From positions 3,901,773 to 3,965,772 of the forward strand of contig OZ025284.1 in assembly GCA_964019165.1 (NCBI GenBank): 64,000 nt of DNA. The letters run 5' to 3'. Positions 59,301 to 64,000 of the stretch are shown here, in pieces. A program made the position numbers and the translations under genes. This stretch comes from Mastigias papua. Its lineage: Eukaryota; Cnidaria; Scyphozoa; Rhizostomeae; Mastigiidae. Position 1 is the stretch's first letter. The number at the start of each line of letters is the position of its first letter. The notes beneath the pieces were generated by a model, which made no database searches, was not told the DNA's origin, and saw only the letters and a list, made by a program, of their open reading frames with translations.

Positions 59301-59808
59301 TCATGCCTCTCCTTGGTTTGAATCTCTATCGGACCGTAGCTATGCCTGTTGATCTTAATGAACATTACTTTGGTAATTGAAAACAACGGATATATTATTG
59401 TTTTCGTACTATTGGAGCAAATTAAATCTCTTTTTGAAGCTGGAACTTCCTCTTGTCTTTTGGTTACATGCACAAAAAGTTTTTTTGATTTTACCAGACG
59501 ATGAACCGTCTATTTATGATCCTATGTTTTACACCTTCATCTGGTTGGTATTGATTGATGAATGATGGAAAAATACTAGTGAGACATTTAAATTGGACGT
59601 GTGCTATCATGAAATATCAACATTGGCTGTCAATAGTAATTCATTTGAATCGTTAATTAGACTCCTGAGTTTTCTTTCTCCTTGCCCTAGTATCTTACGT
59701 AGATATATATCATCCATTAGGTGGGGTTGAGCATCGGAATCAAGCGATCAAATTTGAGTATGAAATCAAAAGCACTTGTGCAGAGGTTTGTGGCATACCC
59801 AGCAACAT
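28206..59808 (+). CDS. SFXN5: Sideroflexin (SFXN5-like), nine exons of a longer gene
   Basis: Nine exons with GT-AG borders read in one continuous frame: 28206-28274, 28633-28710, 32614-32640, 34101-34155, 34366-34391, 37424-37477, 55034-55090, 57962-58027 and 59721-59808. The product covers the DPRTLF block, the HPDTGEK motif, [32 protein letters not shown] and QRFVAYPA. These are signature blocks of sideroflexins, multi-pass carriers of the mitochondrial inner membrane; SFXN1-type members carry serine. The MSGYVPFG and [10 protein letters not shown] wording fits SFXN5 rather than SFXN1-3. The N-terminal exon(s) and the last third (from the block after YPA) are missing from view; the latter should lie beyond 64000. 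Introns range from 210 bp to 17.6 kb and contain most transposons of the right half. Confidence 0.9.
28633..28710 (+). CDS. SFXN5: Sideroflexin exon B
   Basis: 78 bases, phase 0; acceptor CCCTTTGCAG, donor gtgaat. Encodes [18 protein letters not shown], matching the linker helix before the LW block. Confidence 0.88.
28917..29260. repeat. Region rich in AGTCAGGAAA motifs
   Basis: AGTCAGGAAA or close variants occur about eight times in 340 bases within the intron after exon B. The origin is unclear; it may be a decayed transposon end. Confidence 0.5.
29641..31715 (+). pseudogene. hAT-type transposase (ZNF862-like), frameshifted and internally deleted
   Basis: Three overlapping frames read as one protein: an N-terminal BED/TTF-type zinc finger (WCLLCRKHE ... 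[14 protein letters not shown]), then [56 protein letters not shown], and a C-terminal part with [15 protein letters not shown]. These blocks characterise the hAT-related C17orf113/ZNF862 class. Frames shift near 29690, 30530 and 30700. The C-terminal hAT dimerisation block (an ACERGFS-type motif) that should follow RNEYP is missing, replaced by FLEKRRV, so an internal deletion is likely. It lies in the sideroflexin intron between exons B and C, same strand. It is not functional as it stands. No clear inverted ends or 8-bp duplication were found. Confidence 0.82.
32614..32640 (+). CDS. SFXN5: Sideroflexin exon C (27-base micro-exon)
   Basis: Encodes LWQARKLKE, phase 0; acceptor TTTGTTTTAG, donor gtttgt. 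It joins exons B and D exactly where sideroflexins have LWxAxKxK. Confidence 0.88.
34101..34155 (+). CDS. SFXN5: Sideroflexin exon D
   Basis: 55 bases ending in phase 1. Encodes [18 protein letters not shown] plus one base of the next Gly; HPDTGEK is the family's most conserved motif. Confidence 0.95.
34366..34391 (+). CDS. SFXN5: Sideroflexin exon E (26-base micro-exon)
   Basis: Completes the Gly and encodes YVPFGTIT, ending in phase 0; donor gtaagt. The intron before it is only 210 bases. Confidence 0.9.
34441..34720 (+). mobile_element. tRNA-derived SINE, copy 1
   Basis: It starts with a polymerase III A-box-like GGCGGAGTGGTTACAG and shares a series of blocks with 58850-59120 (GACCAAAG, GATGxTTGCT, ACTGGGGAA, GATAAGTGTC, ATCGTATxTGGGA). 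Two diverged copies with a tRNA-like head indicate a SINE family. Confidence 0.65.
34863..34925. repeat. Possible DNA-transposon end
   Basis: AGGCCCCGTTCACACTG matches the inverted terminus seen at 22197-22210. A partner end nearby was not found. Confidence 0.35.
35291..35500. repeat. Tandem copy followed by an inverted copy (fold-back)
   Basis: A segment at 35291-35352 recurs at 35371-35434, then again inverted at 35444-35500. The inner arms 35406-35433 and 35444-35471 pair at 27 of 28 positions around a 10-base loop. Confidence 0.85.
36060..36600 (+). other. Unrecognised coding-like stretch
   Basis: A 79-codon frame at 36093-36332 ([16 protein letters not shown] ...) is followed by an A-rich, charged stretch in other frames. 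It could be the remnant of a retrotransposon ORF1, but no motif supports this. Confidence 0.25.
37424..37477 (+). CDS. SFXN5: Sideroflexin exon F
   Basis: 54 bases, phase 0. Encodes [18 protein letters not shown], a membrane segment ending in the FWQW block; acceptor CCCTTTTTGCAG, donor gtaaga. Confidence 0.93.
37712..37870 (+). mobile_element. Possible tRNA-derived SINE fragment
   Basis: GGTTGAGTGGCCTAAGCG resembles the A-box of leucine- or serine-type tRNAs, but the segment does not fold as a tRNA and no B-box is clear. Confidence 0.25.
38106..38303 (+). repeat. Dispersed repeat A, copy 1
   Basis: Matches 61105-61290 in the same orientation (shared GTTAGCGCGATCCC, CTTATTGACCAATCAGA, AATATCATCACAAGAT) at about 75-80% identity by eye. 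Confidence 0.8.
38408..38527 (+). repeat. Dispersed repeat B, copy 1
   Basis: Matches the reverse complement of 61488-61615 (TTCACCTGCTGTxGCCATTT, CATGAATGGAAG, ACTAAATAGC). It follows repeat A here but is inverted relative to A at 61 kb. Confidence 0.75.
38830..41170 (+). pseudogene. THAP-domain P-element-like transposase relic
   Basis: It begins with an ATG at 38830 and a THAP zinc finger: [10 protein letters not shown], then [19 protein letters not shown] and ICSEQ, where the usual zinc-binding His of CSEH is Gln, followed by two stops. Downstream, in shifting frames, come [20 protein letters not shown], the catalytic-region block [45 protein letters not shown] and the C-terminal [15 protein letters not shown] and [10 protein letters not shown]. 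This order is that of P-element/THAP9-type transposases. Many stops and frameshifts show it is dead. It occupies part of the 17.6-kb sideroflexin intron, same strand. No terminal repeats were recognised. Confidence 0.85.
41171..43260. other. No gene seen
   Basis: Intronic AT-rich sequence with short frames only, including a (CAA)n run near 42834-42858. A polymerase III A-box-like TAGCTCAGTTGTG at about 43213 may mark a SINE scrap. Confidence 0.45.
43297..43409. repeat. Near-perfect 39-bp inverted repeat (hairpin)
   Basis: Arms 43297-43335 and 43372-43409 pair with a single-base gap around a 36-base loop. They contain AAATATACTTCACTTAAATG and its complement. It is probably a small fold-back element. 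Confidence 0.92.
43464..43521. repeat. (TA)n microsatellite
   Basis: About 29 TA units. Confidence 0.97.
43530..44200. other. No gene seen
   Basis: T-rich + strand, only composition-driven frames. Confidence 0.45.
44205..44690. repeat. 150-bp tandem repeat, three copies and a degenerate fourth
   Basis: The block ATGAAATTGGA ... CACATxTCCAAATAT starts at 44221, 44371 and 44521, exactly 150 bases apart. A shorter, diverged copy starts near 44621. Each unit carries a TCCAAATATxGCTGT block, and the first two share a long stretch through GTATGATTTATGTTCAATTG. Confidence 0.88.
44700..47285. other. No gene seen
   Basis: T-rich intronic sequence; frames at 45341-45869 are composition-driven and show no motif. 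Confidence 0.45.
47290..47373. repeat. (GA)n microsatellite
   Basis: About 41 GA units. Confidence 0.97.
47689..47784. repeat. (TTCA)n microsatellite
   Basis: About 24 perfect 4-base units. The repeating FIHS in the overlapping frame is a translation of the repeat, not a protein. Confidence 0.97.
48073..48336 (+). pseudogene. Possible pol C-terminus of an LTR retrotransposon
   Basis: An 87-codon frame includes [10 protein letters not shown] and [13 protein letters not shown]. The VHVxxLKPY block resembles the end of the integrase in Gypsy-type polyproteins. Nothing upstream in the same frame supports a complete gene. Confidence 0.4.
48429..48946. mobile_element. Short inverted-repeat element
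   Basis: 518 bp. The left end CTCACGTGCCAAATAAAC and the reverse complement of the right end CTCAGGTCCCAAATAAAC match at 16 of 18 positions. It has poly-G tracts and no coding capacity. Confidence 0.7.
48579..48639. repeat. 16-bp tandem repeat
   Basis: GCAGGTTGTCATTTTC three times plus a partial fourth copy, inside the element at 48429-48946. Confidence 0.95.
49011..50754. other. No gene seen
   Basis: Intronic sequence without a supported frame. The stretch directly upstream of the BEL relic (about 50190-50620) has long open runs on the + strand but no motif I recognise. Confidence 0.4.
50755..51285 (+). pseudogene. Decayed BEL/Pao integrase C-terminal part
   Basis: In shifting frames with stops: [17 protein letters not shown] (the ERLIxxVKxxLxK block holding the catalytic Glu region), [11 protein letters not shown], and EHIWKR followed after a stop by FKEYILD, then QLVLLVDNS. 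This is the order integrase core end, LNxRPL block, then the DUF5641 domain found in BEL/Pao elements. It differs in sequence from the intact element at 14950-21548, so it is an older, separate family member. Confidence 0.72.
51789..51914. repeat. 21-bp tandem repeat, five copies and a partial
   Basis: Units of the type CAGCTGCCTCTGCTCCTCAT(C) start at 51789, 51810, 51831, 51852 and 51873, then grade into CTGCTACTGCTACTACTGCTG. The Cys-rich or Arg-rich frames over it reflect the repeat. Confidence 0.93.
51915..52930. other. No gene seen
   Basis: AT-rich intronic sequence without a supported feature. Confidence 0.45.
52935..53420 (-). pseudogene. Non-LTR retrotransposon reverse transcriptase, C-terminal relic
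   Basis: Two minus-strand frames carry the post-catalytic region of CR1-like reverse transcriptases: [44 protein letters not shown], then [20 protein letters not shown] and [19 protein letters not shown]. They are offset by a frameshift near 53140. The YADD block should lie just upstream, but that part is missing. Confidence 0.85.
54360..54549 (-). pseudogene. Second non-LTR reverse transcriptase relic
   Basis: The minus strand reads [18 protein letters not shown] and [20 protein letters not shown]. This corresponds to the FADDTTxY catalytic block (here AGDTT, with one Asp replaced by Gly) and the following helix. It overlaps in homology with the relic at 52935-53420, so it is a different copy. 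Confidence 0.7.
55034..55090 (+). CDS. SFXN5: Sideroflexin exon G
   Basis: 57 bases, phase 0; acceptor TTGTTCGTCTAG, donor gtttgt. Encodes [19 protein letters not shown], the diagnostic SFXN5-type block. Confidence 0.96.
55132..55690. repeat. 12-bp minisatellite with higher-order structure
   Basis: About 46 variants of a 12-base unit (AGCATCCTTCAT, TGCATCCTTCAT, ATCATCCTTCAT ...). The last part contains two identical 108-bp higher-order units (55465-55572 and 55573-55680), and an earlier 48-bp pattern repeats near 55193 and 55241. The array starts 42 bases after the exon G donor. Long frames across it in four frames are due to the period being a multiple of three. Confidence 0.95.
56104..57770 (-). 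pseudogene. Penelope-like element with reverse transcriptase and GIY-YIG endonuclease, frameshifted
   Basis: On the minus strand: [22 protein letters not shown], then after a frameshift [10 protein letters not shown] and the catalytic [16 protein letters not shown] (57341-57538), a FLDVLV block, the [10 protein letters not shown] region, and a C-terminal GIY-YIG endonuclease [20 protein letters not shown] with QH and a conserved Glu (LESVYI) at 56104-56547. Penelope-like elements use this endonuclease to prime insertion. At least three frameshifts and stops break the protein. The N-terminal part is missing beyond about 57770. It lies in the intron between sideroflexin exons G and H, opposite strand. 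Confidence 0.9.
57962..58027 (+). CDS. SFXN5: Sideroflexin exon H
   Basis: 66 bases, phase 0; donor gtaagc, with a weaker acceptor ending TTTAAAG. Encodes [20 protein letters not shown] and IA, a membrane segment. Confidence 0.9.
58850..59120 (+). mobile_element. tRNA-derived SINE, copy 2
   Basis: It shares ordered blocks with 34441-34720. Here the B-box-like GGTTCAAGCC is visible near 58900. The frames over it are shadows. Confidence 0.65.
59721..59808 (+). CDS. SFXN5: Sideroflexin exon I
   Basis: 88 bases, starting in phase 0 and ending in phase 1 at gtgagt. Encodes [11 protein letters not shown] and [15 protein letters not shown]. The next exon should complete a codon and give an ANxxN-type block; none was found before 64000. 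Confidence 0.9.
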
Positions 59809-60121
59809 GTGAGTTACTTTTTCAATTTCTGAATCATTACCCTTCTCGTATAAGTCCCTTCCAATATTCCATACCATTTTTTCATTACATTCTAGTCTTT
59901 TGTCCGCTTTTATTTTATCAAAACCAATCAGAGCGTGTTAGAGATAACAGATTCATGCTGATGATTCAGCAATGGCCAGGATAGTGTCTTCTAGCTGTAG
60001 TAGGTTCATGTTTCCAGCTTTCAATCAATGAATTCAATTTTGATTCGCTTCCTACCATCCTTATATCTCGTGGAGGAATGGGTTGTTCGATTGAATTCAT
60101 TTTTTTACTCCTTCAATCCTA

Positions 60122-60834
60122 CCGTAAGGGAATTGATTTTCACGGGCATCCATTTTCGCGGTTTTCGCGGTTTTCGCGGTTTTGTGCCAAAACAGCGAAA
60201 ATTAATTCCTTCGAAAAATTTGTTTAGTCCCAAACCGCGATAATTAGTTCCCGCGAAATTGGTGAAAATTTAGATCCGCAAAAATGAATTCTCGTGAAAT
60301 TTTCTCGTTTTTTGGAAAATGAAATTATCGTTACTCTGGGGAAATTTCTAGTGATAATCAGTGAAGATAAATTTCTTTATCGAATATCTTTGATGACACT
60401 ATAAAACATCTATCCCAATGGGCAAAAACCTGTCTAGAGATGGCAAAACTACCTTAAAACCAATTGTAGAAGCTGTGTGCTAATGCTCTAAAATGACATT
60501 ACAGCACTCCGCTCACGATCTTTTTCAAGTTAAATTTGCGGACTTAGAGCAGGTCTTTGCCGCCTGAAAGGCACATGTTTCCTAGTCGATAACTACAGTA
60601 TCAGCTAAGTTCTTCTTATTTTGTGCATAGAACATCGCTCGAATATCTCTGCTTTTCGGAGGTGTGGTTTCTAATTGGGAGCTTTTTTGGTGTCTGCAAA
60701 AATAAGTTCCCGCAAAATTTTCATTTAAGATAAAACTGCGAAAATCCGCAAAAATTAATTCCCATTTTATTCGCGAAATTTTGAAAAAAGAAATCTGCGA
60801 GAATGAGTTCCTGCTAAAATTAATTCCCTTACGG
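60122..60834. mobile_element. Mariner-like short transposon, TA-flanked
   Basis: 713 bp with inverted ends CCGTAAGGGAATTGATTTT and CCGTAAGGGAATTAATTTT, directly flanked by TA on both sides (60120-60121 and 60835-60836), as in Tc1/mariner insertions. The interior is rich in GCGAAAATT / AATTCCCGC motifs and has no transposase. Confidence 0.88.
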
Positions 60835-61104
60835 TAGTTGGATTTTTGCTGATTTATATCCGTATCTATATTTCGAGGGAGATATGTTGCTTGAAGTTAG
60901 GAAACGGTTGACTTTCCAGCACAGACATCTCAGCAATTCCTTGAAGTGAGGAAGTTCTCACATCTGCTTAAGGTAGCAAAGTAGTTACATTTGATAGGAC
61001 AGAATATGAAATACTGGTGAAACATTATGGGCCAATTTAAGCCCCAAGCGTATCTAGCAAAATTCTTAACATCAACCCCACGATGCACATTACTTGATTC
61101 AAAA

Positions 61105-61290
61105 GCATAGTGGACAAATCTTGATTGGCTGTTAGCGCGATCCCCAACTGGAGAATCTTCTGCCTTATTGACCAATCAGAAGGCCAGAATCTCCAATTTT
61201 ACTACACCTCCTTCAAAAAACCCGGTGTAAAATCTGCTAAGACTTATCCGAAATGTTTTTAATAAATATCATCACAAGATGTTTCTCCAA
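61105..61290 (+). repeat. Dispersed repeat A, copy 2
   Basis: See 38106-38303. Confidence 0.8.
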
Positions 61291-61487
61291 AAATCTACCG
61301 CGAACTTTTTCGAGATCGCTCCCCGTTCAAGAAATATCACGCTTTGACCACGAAGCAACGTTTACGTACCTTCCAGTCGATATTTATTGATATGTTAATC
61401 CATACAATTCGTCTTCATGAATAAAATGTAAGTTAGATAGTATCGATCTAATGTGTATTCGTCCTCTCAACTCTAAATAAAGTCGGT

Positions 61488-61615
61488 AAATGGCGACAGC
61501 AGGTGAATTTTGATTGAAAAGTCGCGGGGACATGTCACGTGGAAAATGGCAGGAAACCTTTCATGCTTCCATTCATGCTTTACTACTGTACACGCTATTT
61601 ATTCGGTAAAACATA
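61488..61615 (-). repeat. Dispersed repeat B, copy 2 (inverted)
   Basis: Reverse complement of 38408-38527. Confidence 0.75.
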
Positions 61616-62017
61616 GAAGTTGTCAAAAATATCTTTAAATCACTTACATAACAGATGGTATCGTATCCTATAATCTTACATCATACAAATCTATGGTGGC
61701 CCACTGCACTCACCTTAAAAATGCAGTGTGAATTTTAGTTTCATTGTGAAAAATAAATAAATTTCAGTTTTGCATACAACTTCCATTGATTTTGAATTCT
61801 AATTTAACTATTAACTTTCACTTTTGAATTAACTTGCAATTCTGATTTAATTTGTAACTTTAAAAGTTGAAATTCAGATCATGAGAGTAGCGGACCAGCG
61901 CACTCAAATTTCCAAAACGAGGCAAGCGAACGATGTTCTTTGTGTAGCCAGCTTAACATTTGATGTTGTGAGCGATTTTTATGTTATCAAGCAGAAGAAA
62001 GACGTTTACTTTGGAAA

Positions 62018-63226
62018 ATGAGCTCTGATGGGTGGAAGTATGATTTGAAGATGAGAGATGATTTGCTGAAGTATGTGCAGCAAAATCTCAGACGCAGGGA
62101 AATTTTGGATTTCGTTCGCCGTGATTTTCCAATGTATAAATGGAGCATTTCAACTCTTGCAAGGCGACTAGACCACTTTGGTATAAAGTATATTGACAGA
62201 GCTTTAGATATCGAACCAGTTGTTGTCGCAGTCAAGAGGGAAGTTGCAGGACCTGGACGACTGCTTGGATATAGAGCTCTTAATCAAAAATTGAGAACTG
62301 AATATGACATAAAAGTTCCTAGGCATCTTGTCTTAAGTGTACTTCATGATGTTGACCCTGAAGGGATCGAAGAGAAAGCACTTAAGTTTAAGGCCAGAAA
62401 AAAAAAGAAGCCCTTTGTATCAGACGGTGCTGACTGTGTGCTGTCTTTAGATGGCCATGACAACCTCATGGGCTTTCAAAATTGGACTTTTCCTGTTGCT
62501 ATTTATGGTGCACTAGATACATTTTCAAGAAAAATCCTTTATATTTTTGTTTGGGAGTCAAACTCAGACCCAAACATTGTTGGTCAGAGATATATAAAGC
62601 ACCTTTATGAGTCAGAAAGAATGCCTGTTTATATACGCATAGACAGAGGAACAGAGACAGGCAAACTTGCAACAGTGCATGCTTTTCTGATAAATAAGCA
62701 GAGACCAGAAGCTGATGGAACAGACTTTGTGTTGTATGGCCCCTCTACTACAAATAAAATTGAAAGGTGGTGGAGGGAGTTGCATGAACAAATGGAAAAG
62801 TTCTTCAAGTTGCAGCTATTAGATCTCCTTAACAGGAAAGTTTATGACCCCCATAATCTAGTTGACAGGAAGCTACTGGCATTTGTATTTATTCCTGTTA
62901 TACAAAGGGAATGTGAGATATTTATGAGGTTATGGAATACACATAGGATAAGGCAGCAAAAAGGATTTGCTCTTCCAACTGGAATTCCCAATCATATGTA
63001 CAGCTTCCCAGAAAACTACAGTGCAATCAAAGGGGGATTTTCATTGAAACGAGAAGATATCCGTGAAGTTGCTGAGTTGTCTGGTGTCCTTGAAGCACCA
63101 GTGGATTATCTTGATGCAGAACTTAGAGAAGACTTGGAGTCTATCATTTGTAATGCAAGTGAAATTGAGAGTGAAAATGTTGCTCATGCATTTGAGTTTC
63201 TAAAGACCTCACTCAAAGAACGTTAA
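62018..63226 (+). CDS. Integrase-like DDE transposase, intact, 402 residues
   Basis: A single uninterrupted frame from ATG (MSSDGWKYDL) to TAA. The N-terminal 60 residues look like a helix-turn-helix region (RREILDFVRRDFPMYKWSIS). The core has SLDGHD (Asp about residue 145), IRIDRGTETG (Asp about 209) and NKIERWWRELHEQME (Glu about 249), a retroviral-integrase-like DDE triad. Related integrase-core proteins are widespread in invertebrates and fish; the eukaryotic IS3-like (IS3EU) transposon group is the nearest named class I can suggest, from memory of the motif pattern. The frame has no stops, unlike every other DNA transposon here, so it is either a young element or a gene kept by the host. 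No flanking inverted repeats were seen in the window. Confidence 0.85.
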   Translation: MSSDGWKYDLKMRDDLLKYVQQNLRRREILDFVRRDFPMYKWSISTLARRLDHFGIKYIDRALDIEPVVVAVKREVAGPGRLLGYRALNQKLRTEYDIKVPRHLVLSVLHDVDPEGIEEKALKFKARKKKKPFVSDGADCVLSLDGHDNLMGFQNWTFPVAIYGALDTFSRKILYIFVWESNSDPNIVGQRYIKHLYESERMPVYIRIDRGTETGKLATVHAFLINKQRPEADGTDFVLYGPSTTNKIERWWRELHEQMEKFFKLQLLDLLNRKVYDPHNLVDRKLLAFVFIPVIQRECEIFMRLWNTHRIRQQKGFALPTGIPNHMYSFPENYSAIKGGFSLKREDIREVAELSGVLEAPVDYLDAELREDLESIICNASEIESENVAHAFEFLKTSLKER

Positions 63227-63705
63227 CTACCCCCTCTAGGACACTGAAAGAATGAATAGGATGAAAGTTTTGTGATGACATCATTAATGCTAACAATGAA
63301 ATAGGTATAGACTTGAGCCATTTTCAAAATTATGTAATATTTCATCAAAAATTTTACAAATAGTTAGTCAAATGTTCATTATTTTTGACTGCCTACTCAT
63401 AAGAATCACATAATATTATATCAAACATCTGTTGAATCTTCCAATCATAAGAGCAGTATTTGAGATGCTATGGAGGAGGCACAGAGAACAATGAGGAAAA
63501 ATTTAATATTAGGTGAAATAATCAATAGAGTTGTCAAACAGATCAAACATTTGGCACAACAAATCTATAACAAGAATTAGTTTTTCATTTCTATTGAACT
63601 TCATTTATAAGTGTATTCTATGACCTAGGAAAGTAGTCTAACTAGCCTATCATGTTAATTAACATTTGTGATAAGTTTGAGCAGGGCTTTACAAATCAGA
63701 AGAGC
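63227..63705. other. No gene seen
   Basis: AT-rich gap between the two convergent genes. Confidence 0.5.
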
Positions 63706-64000
63706 TTATTCAGTCTTTTTAGGGAGGCCAAGTAGTTTACAGAATTTATTACAAAAATGTTTTGCAAAAAAATTATCAATAGCATATGTTGTAAGATTTC
63801 CAGCACAGAAAAATGTCTCTTTATTATCTGTATCATCAACATCTGTGAGAGTAGTTGTAGCAATTTCTGGATCATATAGTTGATAGCAGCATCCCTGTAA
63901 GTCCAATAGCATAAGCTCATTGACACTTTCATGGTATGAAAAGTGGGAAAGACTCTCAGCTTTCTGGTAAATTTCATTGTCATCTGAGTTATGTGGTCTA
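63706..64000 (-). CDS. Alpha-kinase domain, C-terminal end, runs off the window
   Basis: The minus-strand frame is open from the window edge to a stop at 63706-63708 (97 codons). It reads SLSHFSYHES, ELMLLDLQGCCYQLYDPEIA, FCAGNLTTYAI and KHFCNKFCKLLGLPK. This is the C-terminal lobe of atypical alpha-kinases (myosin heavy chain kinase/eEF2K family): the DLQG and DPEI blocks of the catalytic core, the glycine-containing AGNL loop and the zinc-binding HxCNxxC. The protein ends a few residues later (KKTE). Alpha-kinases phosphorylate Ser/Thr in helical substrates. The rest of the kinase and any N-terminal domain lie beyond 64000. It is convergent with the integrase-like gene, 480 bp apart. Confidence 0.87.
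   Translation of the reverse strand, partial: RPHNSDDNEIYQKAESLSHFSYHESVNELMLLDLQGCCYQLYDPEIATTTLTDVDDTDNKETFFCAGNLTTYAIDNFFAKHFCNKFCKLLGLPKKTE

Overview
The window looks like part of an AT-rich metazoan nuclear genome, probably a marine invertebrate; I cannot name the species. The evidence is a spliced host gene with GT-AG introns, vertebrate-type TTAGGG interstitial repeats, SINEs, and a dense mix of animal transposon families (BEL/Pao, Gypsy, Penelope-like, CR1-like non-LTR, hAT, P/THAP, pogo, and an integrase-like DDE family). There is no operon structure, CRISPR array or rRNA operon.

Host genes. Nine exons of one gene are recognisable on the + strand between 28206 and 59808. Read in order with matching phases, they encode most of a sideroflexin, closest in motif to SFXN5 (mitochondrial inner-membrane carrier family). 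The first exon(s) and the 3' part were not found. Its introns hold most of the mobile DNA in the right half, including one 17.6 kb intron. At the right edge (63706-64000, minus) lies the C-terminal end of an alpha-kinase domain that runs out of the window. A lone candidate exon at 4068-4264 is unassigned.

Mobile DNA, left to right. 0-3.4 kb: two inverted copies of an unrecognised N-terminal coding unit (one copy open to the window edge), a Penelope-like reverse transcriptase relic and a cysteine-rich CXC-type tail. 5-6 kb: decayed non-LTR reverse transcriptase. 10.4-11.9 kb: internally deleted Gypsy element between 95-bp direct repeats. 14.95-21.55 kb: a complete BEL/Pao element on the minus strand with 323-bp LTRs that look identical, a 5-bp target duplication and an uninterrupted polyprotein, inserted into an older pogo-like transposase relic. 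24.9-26.0 kb: a cluster of short inverted-repeat elements, one nested in another. 26.3 kb: a 5S-rRNA-like SINE. 29.6-31.7 kb: frameshifted hAT-type transposase. 38.8-41.1 kb: decayed THAP/P-element transposase. 50.8-51.3 kb: BEL integrase relic. 52.9-54.5 kb: two non-LTR relics. 56.1-57.8 kb: Penelope-like element with GIY-YIG endonuclease. 60.1-60.8 kb: a TA-flanked short transposon. 62.0-63.2 kb: an intact 402-residue integrase-like DDE transposase.

Tandem repeats are also frequent: (TA)n, (GA)n, (TTCA)n, 12-bp, 16-bp, 21-bp, 42-bp and 150-bp arrays. The large stretches 6.2-10.4, 11.9-14.1, 22.7-24.1, 26.6-28.2, 41.2-47.3 and 49.0-50.7 kb contain no gene I can support.
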